From the NCBI GenBank assembly GCA_963739355.1, contig CAVUAD010000005.1, positions 310,001-374,000 of the forward strand: 64,000 nucleotides of DNA, written 5' to 3'. Positions 1 through 7,576 of the stretch are shown in pieces. This stretch comes from JAWVFM01 sp963739355. Its GTDB lineage: Bacteria; Actinomycetota; Thermoleophilia; Solirubrobacterales; 70-9. Position 1 is the stretch's first letter, and every line of letters starts with the position of its first letter. The notes under the pieces were generated by a model. The model had not been told where the DNA came from. It ran no database searches and saw only the letters and a list, made by a program, of their open reading frames with translations. Made by a program: the position numbers and the translations under genes.

Positions 1-1
1 G

Positions 2-331
2 ACTCCGACAAACTTCTGGCTTGTCAGCGACGGCAAGACCCTGGTGTCGGTCTATGCGGGCTCAGCCGGGGACGATTCGACAGACGGGCGTCTGGCGATC
101 ATGACGCAGAGCTTCACCGAAAATGGCGGCCAGGACATCGAGTTCGTCGACGTTCCCGGCGCCGGCGCGCTAACGATCACCGGGGCCCCCACCAGCGGCT
201 CGGATGAGTCGTCCGATCAGACCGCCGATCTCGAGTTCAGCGATAGCCATGGCGGCGGGGGGACTCTGCATCTCTCGAATGACAAGGTAACTGGCGAGCA
301 AGCTAAGCCCGCTACTTCGTCGCCGCGGTAA
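2..331 (+). CDS. C-terminal end of an unrecognised protein, cut by the window edge
   Basis: The reading frame is open from base 2 to the stop at 329-331, so the gene begins upstream of the window; a GTG at 44 is in frame but need not be the start. The visible part is about 109 residues, acidic and rich in Gly, Ser, Thr and Asp, with no cysteine and no membrane segment. It ends 12 bases before the next gene. Its composition fits an extracellular beta-rich protein. I do not recognise a family and give no function. Confidence 0.5.
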   Translation, partial: TPTNFWLVSDGKTLVSVYAGSAGDDSTDGRLAIMTQSFTENGGQDIEFVDVPGAGALTITGAPTSGSDESSDQTADLEFSDSHGGGGTLHLSNDKVTGEQAKPATSSPR

Positions 332-343
332 TCTCGCCTTCCA

Positions 344-1720
344 TTGTTCTGTGGCGCTTGCGCTCAACGCACCCGGCTTCGATATCGCTGCAATTCCTAT
401 CTAGTTCCAGGCCTCCTACTGGCCATGGCGGCTCCAACTCCCTTCGTGGCACTAGGGGAAGGTCGATCGCCGCCGAAGACGGTTCTGGTTAGTGCGGCGC
501 GCGGCCGTTCGTACGCCAATGGCAGCAGCAGCATAAGTTCCATCTCACGAGATGGCGACTACGTTGCATTCTCTTCGGATGCGACAGATCTGGTTCGTAG
601 AAACGAACACGGGGTCCAGGTATTCCTCCGGCACCTGCCGCGAGGAAGGATGCGCCTGGTCAGCGTTCCTCTCGACGGCCAGTCCGCGGGCAACAGTCAA
701 ATCGGAGCCTCTGCTGTGTCCGTTGATGGGTCCGTTGTGACCTTTTCGTCGAGTGCAGACAATCTGGTTCGGCACGACACCAATGGAGTCGCTGACGTCT
801 TTGTCCGAAACATGCGAACAGGGACAACGCGGGTTGTGAGCGTCTCGTCTCTTGGAACGCTCGGAAACGGCGTAAGTGACGATCCTTCGATCTCGGCGAA
901 TGGTCGATATGTCGTCTTCGAGTCGCGAGCCTCCAATCTGGTCCACGGGGATAAGGCTGGCAAAGAGAACATCTTTGTCCATGATCGTCGCACCGGCAAA
1001 ACTGAGCAGGTAGACACCGCGCCGTCAGGAGACCGTCGAATCGGTGGCAGTAGCGCTCCGTCGATCTCCGCGAACGGTCGCTTTGTTTCCTTCACCTCTA
1101 CTAGCTCCAGGCTTGTGCCAGGCGACACGAACCGAGTGCAGGACGTGTTTGTCTGGAATCGAACCAAGAACCGAGTACAGCGCGTCGACCTTGGATCGAT
1201 AGGAACCCAAGCCGACGGACCCGCCTTCGACTCGTCGGTTTCCTCGAGGGGCCCGGTGGTCGCTTTCGAATCTGGCGCGACTAACTTGGTCGGGGGAGAC
1301 ACCAACAACGTCGTCGACGTCTATGCGAAGGACGTCACCTCCGGAGGAATCACGCGAGTGGACACGGGCTCTCACGGAGCTCAAGCCGACGGCCAATCGC
1401 TCGGCGTTGCGATCGACCCGAGCGGTCGCGCGGTCGCGTTTTCAAGCGAGGCGGACAACCTCGTCCCACGAGATACAAATCAAGCCGCGGACGTCTTCGT
1501 CAGAGACCGTCGGTCCGGCAAGACGCGACGAGTCGATCTCGATGCGAACGGGCGCCAGCTGCCGCTGGGGGGAGGCTCCCCGGCCCTCAGCCGGCGCGGG
1601 CGCGACGTGTCCTTCGCAGGACTGCGCCGCCGGCGGATCGGCCACCGATTCCACGTGATCAGCGACATCTTTCGGCGCGGGCCATTGTTCCTGGACAGCT
1701 CGACGAACCGAACACCCTGA
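344..1720 (+). CDS. secreted TolB/WD40-like beta-propeller protein
   Basis: 458 residues from a TTG start; an internal ATG at 425 is the alternative. A hydrophobic stretch at residues 19-37 looks like a signal peptide, so the protein is probably exported. From about residue 50 to 400 there are six to seven repeats of roughly 55 residues of the form SISANGRYVVFES..NLV.GDTN...DVFVRDRRTGKT.RV, the PD40/WD40-like blade pattern seen in TolB-type propellers. The last 40 residues are basic and Arg-rich. Such propellers bind proteins or polysaccharides; no enzyme residues are visible. A second, truncated TolB-like gene lies about 560 bp downstream on the same strand. The fold is well supported, the role is not. 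Confidence 0.8.
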   Translation: MFCGACAQRTRLRYRCNSYLVPGLLLAMAAPTPFVALGEGRSPPKTVLVSAARGRSYANGSSSISSISRDGDYVAFSSDATDLVRRNEHGVQVFLRHLPRGRMRLVSVPLDGQSAGNSQIGASAVSVDGSVVTFSSSADNLVRHDTNGVADVFVRNMRTGTTRVVSVSSLGTLGNGVSDDPSISANGRYVVFESRASNLVHGDKAGKENIFVHDRRTGKTEQVDTAPSGDRRIGGSSAPSISANGRFVSFTSTSSRLVPGDTNRVQDVFVWNRTKNRVQRVDLGSIGTQADGPAFDSSVSSRGPVVAFESGATNLVGGDTNNVVDVYAKDVTSGGITRVDTGSHGAQADGQSLGVAIDPSGRAVAFSSEADNLVPRDTNQAADVFVRDRRSGKTRRVDLDANGRQLPLGGGSPALSRRGRDVSFAGLRRRRIGHRFHVISDIFRRGPLFLDSSTNRTP

Positions 1721-2279
1721 CCAAGGGGAGGGAGCTCCAGCCAAGCCTGTGACGGAACGCTTGCTGGCCCGTAGAATCGAATGCGGGGCCTCAAACACAA
1801 AGATCCGCTTCGGCATCGTCGTGTTGACGCTTCTGTGCACAGGTTCGGCCACGCGAAGCGCGCTCGTGCGCAGTCACGCCAGCCGATCACGGCGGAAGCT
1901 CCTACCTCGGAGTCACCTGTCCTGGTGGGAACGTCCTCGAAGCTGACCTTGACCACGTGCCCAGCACTCCGGCCTTCCCAAGGCGGCCTGTCGCGCCAGA
2001 GATTTCGTAAAGCGGTACGCGCCGAGACTTGTCGGTCGAAGGATGCACCGACAGGCGCCGGCAAGCGGTGGCTCCTGGACGCGGGAAGTCCCTCGCCTAC
2101 CGACTGAGGGATAGGAAGGTCGCCATCTTTGAGCCGGGGCATCACGCCCGCGGTTGGCTCGTGGACGGGTACGTCGCTTGTGTAAGGCCGTTCTTGCTGG
2201 TCGCGCCTGCCAGTAGCGGACAGACCTGCCGCTTCTCGTCTCTATGAAGAAGGGCTCCGTGTCAAGTAACGGTCGGTAG
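1721..2279 (+). other. 559-bp gap with only decayed coding signal
   Basis: No convincing gene is seen. A frame starting at GTG 1749 has a signal-peptide-like stretch (IRFGIVVLTLLCTGSA) but turns basic and stops at 1946. A different frame around 1873-2010 reads protein-like (HGGSSYLGVTCPGGN) and stops near 2010. The pieces lie in different frames, which is what a frameshifted N-terminal part of a secreted protein would look like. The TolB-like fragment that begins at 2280 could be the rest of it, but I cannot join the frames. Confidence 0.35.
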
Positions 2280-2945
2280 TGGGGTCAGGGTCCTCTCGGC
2301 AAGCTCCTCAGCTCGCCCAGCTACGCGCCCCACGGTGAGCGCATCGTCTACGCGCGCAACACCTCTCCTGTGGCCCCCAGCCTGACGCAGGCGCACTTCT
2401 CGATCGCGACGGTGAGCAGCGATGGAAGCGATAGCAAGGTGATCTTCCATGCGCAGGTCCATACCGACAGCCCTGACGGGAACGGCTACGCCACGAGCCC
2501 TCAGTGGGCACCAAACCGGGCCAACATCGTCTTCGTCAAGGGTCCCGACCTCTACTCCCCAGGGATTGCGCGCATGAGGCCGGACGGTTCGAGACTGCGG
2601 CAGTTGCTCCGGGCACCGGACCGCCATCACCATTTCGGCGCGCCGACCTACTTTCCCGACGGCTCAAGAATCGCCTACGTCCGGTGTGTGGGCTACTGCC
2701 ATGGCAGCCTGATGGCGATGTGGACCGATGGTTCGCACCGACACCTTCTGTTCCAGCCGCTGCGGTTTGCGGAGCCGATCATCTCCCCAGCCGGAGATCG
2801 AATCGCGGGTGTTGTCGAAGATTCCGAGTCGTGCACGGACATCGTCAGCAGTGACCTCGGCGGCGGAGACGAGCAATCTCTGACGCACAACTGCGACGAC
2901 TTCAAGGGCTATGCCTACGAGCCCGCGTGGCAGCCGATTCACTAG
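2280..2945 (+). pseudogene. TolB-like beta-propeller fragment, 5'-truncated
   Basis: The frame is open from 2280, just after an in-frame TAG at 2277, to the TAG at 2943-2945. A GTG at 2370 could serve as start and gives 191 residues, but the sequence before it (SPSYAPHGERIVYARN) is already a canonical TolB/PD40 blade, so the gene has lost its beginning. Further blades are seen (SPQWAPNRANIVFVK, APTYFPDGSRIAYVR, EPIISPAGDRIAGV), and it closes with PAWQPIH, a usual TolB-type ending. About four blades remain where six are expected, and there is no signal peptide. The stop codon directly abuts the left end of the IS1380 element. Confidence 0.6.
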
Positions 2946-2958
2946 CCTCGATCCGCCG
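2946..2958 (+). repeat. left terminal inverted repeat of the IS1380 element
   Basis: CCTCGATCCGCCG, an exact reverse complement of 4567-4579. It starts on the base after the stop codon of the TolB-like fragment. Confidence 0.85.
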
Positions 2959-3000
2959 ATAAGCCCCTGACCCGCACCCCCGGGAACGTCCTCCCGGCTG

Positions 3001-4389
3001 ATGAGAATGCGGTTTGCGAAGACCCATTCCACGAGCCAGGAGGACACCCGGAAGGTGAACGCTAAAGCGACTGCCCAAACCGTAGAAGTCACGGCGGACG
3101 GTGCGGGCCTGGTCTCCCACGCCGGCGCCTTTCTGCTCACCGAGCTCGCCGACCGGATTGGGCTCACCGACGCCCTCTCTCGGGCGATGGCGCCCACCCG
3201 CGAGCGCCGCTCCGCCCACCACCCCGGCGCCGTCCTGCGCGACCTCGCGGTCGCGATCGCCGACGGCGGCGACTGCGTCACCGACCTCGGCGTCCTGCGC
3301 GGCCAAGAGGTCCTGTTCGGCGCGGTCGCCTCGAAGACCACCGCCCACCGGGTGCTGAAGTCGATCGACGCCGAGCTCCTCGATCGGATCCGCTCGGCCC
3401 GCGCCGCGGCCCGCGAGCGCGCCTGGGAGGCCGGCGCCCGGCCGGAGACGATCACCCTCGACGTCGACGCCACCCTGCTCACGGCCCACTCCGAGAAGCA
3501 GGACGCAGCCGGCAACTACAAGCGCGGCTTCGGCTTTCACCCGCTGCTCTGCTATCTCGATGAGACCGACGAGGCGCTCGCCGCCAAGCTCCGCCCCGGA
3601 AACGCCGGCGCCAACACCGCCGCCGATCACTTCGAGGTCCTCGAGCTGGCGCTCGAGCAGATCCCCGAGGCCGACCTCGATCGCGAGATCCTCGCCCGCG
3701 CCGACTCCGGCGGCGCAACGCACGCCTTCACCGCCGACTGCCGCTCGGCCGACATCCGCTTCTCCGTCGGCTGCGCACTCGACGAGCGCCTGCGCGAAGC
3801 GATCCTCGCGCTGCCGGAATCGGCTTGGGTTGAGGCGATCGACGCCGACGGCTGCCCCCGCGAGGGCGCCTGGGTGGCGGAGCTGACTGGCTCCATCGAG
3901 CTCGGCGATTGGCCCGCGGGCACGCGGGCGATCGTCCGCCGCGAGCGCCCCCATCCCGGCGCCCAGTTCGAGATCTTCGACGCCGACGGCTACCGCCACA
4001 CCGCCTTGCTCACCGACCAGCAGGGCGAGATCGCCGCGCTCGAGCTTCGCCACCGCCGCCGCGCCCGGGTCGAGGACGAGATCCGCACCGGCAAGGACAC
4101 CGGGATGCGCAACCTGCCCTTCGCCGCCTTCGCCCACAACCAGACCTGGCTCGAGCTCTCGCTGATCGCCCAGGACCTGCTCGCCCATTCGAAGGCGGTC
4201 CTGCTGACCGGCGAGCTCGCGGCGGCCGAGCCGAAGCGGCTTCGCCAGCGCCTCTTGCACGTCGCCGGGCGGGTCGTCCGCTCGGGCAGGCGGACGACGC
4301 TGCGGCTGCCGCGCTCCTGGCCCTGGGCCGCGGCGCTGCTCGACGCCTTCAAGCGCCTGCGGGCGCTGCCGGCCCTCGCCGGTCCATAG
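3001..4389 (+). CDS. IS1380-family DDE transposase
   Basis: 462 residues, complete and in frame. The DDE signature of the family is visible: DVDATLL for the first Asp (about residue 160), ARADSGGATHAF for the second (about 235), and a downstream Glu in the Arg-rich RARVEDEIRTGKDTGMRNLPF segment (about 360). The C-terminal ELSLIAQDLLAH and the final basic helices are also typical. It lies 55 bp inside the left end of the element, with about 190 bp of non-coding sequence before the right end. It is probably functional, as no stop or frameshift is seen. The enzyme cuts and rejoins the element ends. Confidence 0.9.
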   Translation: MRMRFAKTHSTSQEDTRKVNAKATAQTVEVTADGAGLVSHAGAFLLTELADRIGLTDALSRAMAPTRERRSAHHPGAVLRDLAVAIADGGDCVTDLGVLRGQEVLFGAVASKTTAHRVLKSIDAELLDRIRSARAAARERAWEAGARPETITLDVDATLLTAHSEKQDAAGNYKRGFGFHPLLCYLDETDEALAAKLRPGNAGANTAADHFEVLELALEQIPEADLDREILARADSGGATHAFTADCRSADIRFSVGCALDERLREAILALPESAWVEAIDADGCPREGAWVAELTGSIELGDWPAGTRAIVRRERPHPGAQFEIFDADGYRHTALLTDQQGEIAALELRHRRRARVEDEIRTGKDTGMRNLPFAAFAHNQTWLELSLIAQDLLAHSKAVLLTGELAAAEPKRLRQRLLHVAGRVVRSGRRTTLRLPRSWPWAAALLDAFKRLRALPALAGP

Positions 4390-4566
4390 CCGTCTCCCGC
4401 GCGCCACGCCGATCCGACAGCGTTCCCCGGCCGCGGCGCCAGCCTGCCCGGAAGCCGACCGGCGCATCGCAGAATCGCCGCCCAATCCGCGCTCGGCGGC
4501 CCCGCGGAACCGAACCGTCACCCTCACCTGCCTCAAGCGGACCGATCAAACCCTGGCGATCGATAA

Positions 4567-4579
4567 CGGCGGATCGAGG
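4567..4579 (-). repeat. right terminal inverted repeat of the IS1380 element
   Basis: CGGCGGATCGAGG on the plus strand, the exact reverse complement of the left end. The PLD-like reading frame is open immediately to its right. Confidence 0.85.
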
Positions 4580-5009
4580 TTAGCCGTGACCTCGCCCGGA
4601 CACGAAGCCGTCGCCGTGCCCTTTGCCTATCTCCACGACAAGGTGCCGGCGCCGTTTAAGGCAGAGATCAGCGGCGGCCCAGGCCAGGTCATCCACAACA
4701 AGTTCGTAGTCGTCGATTTCAACGACTCGGACCCGATGGTCTTCGCCGGCTCGTCGAATCTCGCCAAAGGGGGGCGAGCACGAGAACGGAGACAACCTGG
4801 TCTGCTTCAGTGACACCCGCGTGGCTGAGATCTACGCCGTCGAGGCTATGCGTCTGCTCGACCACTACCGCTTCCGGGCCGCCCAGAAAGACGCCACCGA
4901 CGTCACGCCGCTGACCCTAAGAGGCCCAGGCGCCAACTGGGCGGGCGATTACTACGCCGCGAGCAGCGACAAGTACCTGGAGCGCACGCTTCTAGCCGGG
5001 GCGGGCTAG
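4580..5009 (+). pseudogene. phospholipase D-like protein, 3' fragment with a frameshift
   Basis: Only the second half of a PLD-superfamily protein is present. The HKD motif is intact (HNKFVVVD, then GSSN), read in one frame from the IS border to a run of six G at 4769-4774. After that run the frame must shift: with five G the protein continues as GGEHENGDNLVCFSDTRVAEIYAVEAMRLLDHYRF to the stop at 5007-5009. The N-terminal half with the first HKD motif is missing, and the left side of the IS does not carry it. So the gene is broken twice, by IS-associated loss and by the G-tract. PLD enzymes hydrolyse phosphodiesters; this copy should be inactive. Confidence 0.75.
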
Positions 5010-5051
5010 CCGACAGGAGCGCTGGCGGAACCCCAGCGAGAGCTGGTGCGA

Positions 5052-5405
5052 CTAGGCCTTGACGGCGTAGCCGCCGCCGCGGCGCTTGCTGATCTGACCC
5101 GATCCGTGGAGACGCTTGGCCAAGCCGTAGGCCTGGTTCGGGCTCACGCCGATCTGCTTCGCGATCTCCGGGACTTTCGCGCCGGGGGTCTTCTTGAGTG
5201 CGCTCAGAAACTGTTCCTGTCGCATCCCGCGACCTGCTCTTGAGTGCGTCGAAGATCCTGACGACTGACGCCGGGAACGTGTCGGTGCCGAGTGATTGTT
5301 TCCCGGCAGTCCAGCAAGAGCCCTTCGCAGACGCGCAGACTCGGTTTCAAGTTCCTTCAGACGCTTCTCAATTGAAGTGCGGGCGTCGGCGATGACGTCG
5401 GACAA
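5052..5405 (-). CDS. small coiled-coil plus winged-helix protein
   Basis: 117 residues from a TTG start, supported by the Shine-Dalgarno sequence AAAGGAG seven bases upstream. Residues 1-30 (TSIEKRLKELETESARLRRAL) form a short coiled coil, residues 35-60 are a polar linker, and residues 62-115 (RQEQFLSALKKTPGAKVPEIAKQIGVSPNQAYGLAKRLHGSGQI) look like a winged-helix DNA-binding domain. The design suggests a small dimeric DNA-binding protein. It sits between the PLD pseudogene and the ArsR/sigma pair, with 165 bp of non-coding DNA upstream. No target is suggested by the sequence. Confidence 0.7.
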   Translation of the reverse strand: MSDVIADARTSIEKRLKELETESARLRRALAGLPGNNHSAPTRSRRQSSGSSTHSRAGRGMRQEQFLSALKKTPGAKVPEIAKQIGVSPNQAYGLAKRLHGSGQISKRRGGGYAVKA

Positions 5406-5571
5406 CAGCAGGCTCCTTTGCCTCGTAAGAAACGGAGCGGCGTGAATCAGCCGCGTTACGAAGAGCCAAAGCTAATGCTCAGAATAAGTTGACTGCTCAT
5501 GCTCCCTGGCGCACCGACGCGACGGCGCTCACCTGACGGCGGGGGCGAGCCGCCGCCGCCCGGACAGCCAT

Positions 5572-6162
5572 TTACGACGAGGCGGGAGGCTCTCGGTGGT
5601 AATGAAGGACGGACAGCTCAGTGCGATGGGTGACGTCGTTAGGAGACTTGGCGAGGCGCACCGCCGCTTCCGCCTCTAGTTCCATCGCCCTCTCCACGAG
5701 CGCGACCAAAGCTTCGTTGAGTTCTTCGTAAGCCTCGTCATCCAGCTTCAGCCGGGTCCAGCTGACATGCGTGCTCGGGTCGTCGAAGCCCTCCTTCTTG
5801 CCAGCGTCGACCACGTGTTCCCAAAGCTGCTGGGTGAGGTGATCCATGAACAACCGGCGAGTCGCCAGGGGTAGGCGCGACCAGTGTTCCTCATCGATCA
5901 CTGGGCGCATTTTGGCGCGATAGAAATGCTCGATGACGCTCCTCACCTGGCGCGTCTCGGCAAGCTCAATCGCCCCGTGCTTCTCAAGAACCTTGACGTG
6001 GTAGCTGACCGTATTGAGCGGCTCGCCGAACTCGGCGGCCAGCTCGCTGGGGCTCGCGACCCCTTCGCTAAGTCGTTGAAGAATGCGCTGCCTGAGTGGG
6101 TGGGCGATCGCCTTGATCACCCGCTCGTCAATCGCTCGTAGGTCGGTGCTCATCCGTTCCAT
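5572..6162 (-). CDS. ArsR-type winged-helix transcriptional regulator
   Basis: 196 residues; a second ATG at 6153 is an equally good start. Residues 12-85 are a HTH_20/ArsR winged helix (AIAHPLRQRILQRLSEGVASPSELAAEFGEPLNTVSYHVKVLEKHGAIELAE). The C-terminal 100 residues are helical and acidic, the usual effector or dimer part of this subgroup. No Cys metal site is seen, so it is not a metal sensor. The start overlaps the end of the sigma-factor gene by about 35 bp, so both are one transcript and translation is probably coupled. The pair is divergent from the methyltransferase-peptide-ThiF unit and could regulate it; that is inference. Confidence 0.85.
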   Translation of the reverse strand: MERMSTDLRAIDERVIKAIAHPLRQRILQRLSEGVASPSELAAEFGEPLNTVSYHVKVLEKHGAIELAETRQVRSVIEHFYRAKMRPVIDEEHWSRLPLATRRLFMDHLTQQLWEHVVDAGKKEGFDDPSTHVSWTRLKLDDEAYEELNEALVALVERAMELEAEAAVRLAKSPNDVTHRTELSVLHYHREPPASS

Positions 6163-6571
6163 AGGCCCGCCGCAGCTTCATGCGCGCGCGGTAGAGGCGA
6201 ACCTTAACCGTTCCCTCCGGTATCGAAAGGAGCCGGGCGATCGCTGGTTGCGTGAGATCCTCTTCATAGCGGAGTCGGATCAGCAGGCGATCCGACGGCT
6301 TGAGTGCGCCGAGTGCCTGGACTAGATCGATCCGCGCCGGAACCGCCACCACATTGGGATCATCGTCAACGACGCCCTCGTCGGCAGGGCCTAGCGGCTC
6401 ACACCTTCGGCGGGAACGCTGTCTCCAGACCTCGCGTTGGACGATCGTCCGGATCCAGGCCGACTGGTGCTCCGGAGTGCGGAGACCCTCTCGATGCCGC
6501 CACATTCGCACGAGCGCTTCCTGGATCACGTCATCGATCTCGTCGGGATCGCTAACCCACTGCCGAGCCAT
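6128..6571 (-). CDS. ECF-type RNA polymerase sigma factor
   Basis: 147 residues from ATG 6571. Region 2 is seen as DEIDDVIQEALVRMWRH, with SAWIRTIVQREVWRQRSRRR after it, and region 4 as LKPSDRLLIRLRYEEDLTQPAIARLLSIPEGTVKVRLYRARMKLRR. The protein is short for the family. The frame stays open 23 codons further upstream (DWALVDRQARRMARQW resembles the missing start of region 2) but has no ATG, GTG or TTG there, so either the true start is a rare codon or the gene has lost its beginning. No anti-sigma gene is adjacent; the downstream partner is an ArsR regulator. Confidence 0.85.
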   Translation of the reverse strand: MARQWVSDPDEIDDVIQEALVRMWRHREGLRTPEHQSAWIRTIVQREVWRQRSRRRCEPLGPADEGVVDDDPNVVAVPARIDLVQALGALKPSDRLLIRLRYEEDLTQPAIARLLSIPEGTVKVRLYRARMKLRRAYGTDEHRPTSD

Positions 6572-6704
6572 ACGTCGCGCTTGGCGGTCAACTAGCGCCC
6601 AGTCCCATGCCTGAATGGAGGTGCTCAGCTCATCTTGCGCCTAAGACGTCAATCCTCAGCACACCGGTGAAACGGTTCGGCTGCTCTGGCGGGTCTATAC
6701 GAGC

Positions 6705-7493
6705 ATGACCGACAAGTCAATGCTTCAGTCAGATGCCGAGACCGCCTACAACACGATGGCCCCGTTCTATGACCAACTCACAGCTGATCACGACTATGAG
6801 TTGTGGGTTGGGGCCTTATTGCCGGCGGCGGAAGAGGCTGGTCTTAACGGTCGGGTTGCTCTTGATGTTGCCTGCGGCACCGGAAAGAGCTTTGAGCCAC
6901 TCCTGAACCGCGGGTGGTCCGTCACCGCCTGCGATTTCTCCGAACAGATGCTCGCTCGAGCCCGCCACCGCGCCGGAGGACGAGCGAATATCGCCCGCGC
7001 CGACATACGTCAGCTGCCACGTCTGGGTCGGTTCCAGCTCGTTACGTGCCTTGGGGACGTCCTCAACCACATGACTCACAGAGACGAGCTCGATCTCTGC
7101 TTCGCGGGCTTCAGGCGAAACCTGGCCGACGACGGTGTTCTGATGTTTGACGTCAACACGCTCCATACCTTTAGGACCTTTTTCGCGGAGTCTACGGTTA
7201 AGGAGAGCGACGAGCTCCGACTTTCCTGGGAGGGGATGACCGAGCCGACGCTTTCAAGCGGCGGGCTCGGAGTCGGGCGAGTTTCGGCATCCACCGAAGG
7301 TGGGGACCTCTTGATGGAGGTCGTTCAGCGGGAGCGTCACTACCCGAGCAACGTCATCGTTGCCGCCCTCGAGGCCGCGGGGCTGTCCGCTCACTCGGTC
7401 TATGGGCACGACTATGACGCAAAGCTCGAGCAGCCTCTCGACGAGTCCCGGCATACCAAAGCCGTCTTCCTGGCCAGGCATCGATGCGACTAG
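6705..7493 (+). CDS. class I SAM-dependent methyltransferase
   Basis: 262 residues, complete. The SAM-binding motif I is VALDVACGTGKSF (residues 51-63), followed by the acidic loop TACDFSEQML, motif ARADIRQLP and the post-motif strand FQLVTCLGDVLNHM. It belongs to the broad Methyltransf_11/25 group; the substrate cannot be read from the sequence. Its stop lies 18 bases before the 20-codon peptide gene, and the strong ribosome binding site of that gene lies in the gap, so the two are co-transcribed. In microcin C operons a methyltransferase-fold protein (MccD) helps tailor the peptide-nucleotide, so a similar role here is possible but not shown. Confidence 0.88.
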   Translation: MTDKSMLQSDAETAYNTMAPFYDQLTADHDYELWVGALLPAAEEAGLNGRVALDVACGTGKSFEPLLNRGWSVTACDFSEQMLARARHRAGGRANIARADIRQLPRLGRFQLVTCLGDVLNHMTHRDELDLCFAGFRRNLADDGVLMFDVNTLHTFRTFFAESTVKESDELRLSWEGMTEPTLSSGGLGVGRVSASTEGGDLLMEVVQRERHYPSNVIVAALEAAGLSAHSVYGHDYDAKLEQPLDESRHTKAVFLARHRCD

Positions 7494-7496
7494 AAG

Positions 7497-7504
7497 AGGA
7501 GGTG
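7497..7504 (+). promoter_or_regulatory. near-perfect ribosome binding site for the 20-codon peptide gene
   Basis: AGGAGGTG lies seven bases before GTG 7512. This is close to full complementarity with the 16S rRNA tail and is the strongest site I found in this part of the window. It is the main evidence that the tiny reading frame is translated. Confidence 0.75.
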
Positions 7505-7511
7505 AGACAAC

Positions 7512-7574
7512 GTGAAGATTCGCAAGATCGAGAAGCCGGTGATCCCGGCTGCGTCGTTCGTCAAGGGCGGCTGA
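7512..7574 (+). CDS. 20-residue Gly-Gly-ending peptide, candidate RiPP precursor
   Basis: The frame GTG 7512 to TGA 7572-7574 encodes MKIRKIEKPVIPAASFVKGG. Support for it being a gene: the ribosome binding site seven bases upstream, a position exactly between a methyltransferase and a ThiF/MccB-like enzyme, and only two bases between its stop and the enzyme's GTG start. The basic N-terminal part (KIRKIEK) could be the recognition part and the last residues the modified part. The C-terminal Gly-Gly recalls the tails that E1 enzymes adenylate in ThiS, MoaD and ubiquitin. Microcin C precursors instead end in Asn. Translation and modification are inferred. Confidence 0.65.
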   Translation: MKIRKIEKPVIPAASFVKGG

Positions 7575-7576
7575 GC

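Larger units (their letters stand above)
2946..4579 (+). mobile_element. complete IS1380-family insertion sequence
   Basis: A 1634-bp element with one transposase gene. The ends are perfect 13-bp terminal inverted repeats, CCTCGATCCGCCG at 2946-2958 and its reverse complement at 4567-4579. Length and the CC-starting ends fit the IS1380 family. The flanking bases are CTAG on the left and TTAG on the right, so a clean 4-bp target duplication is not present; this may reflect mutation or a deletion next to the element. The DNA on the two sides belongs to unrelated genes (a TolB fragment and a PLD fragment). Confidence 0.85.

Noticed and set aside
2902..4536. Long minus-strand open frame of 544 codons opposite the IS1380 transposase
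   Set aside because: It mirrors a DDE transposase with intact motifs; its sequence is Gly/Ala/Arg-biased and low complexity, typical of antisense frames in GC-rich genes.
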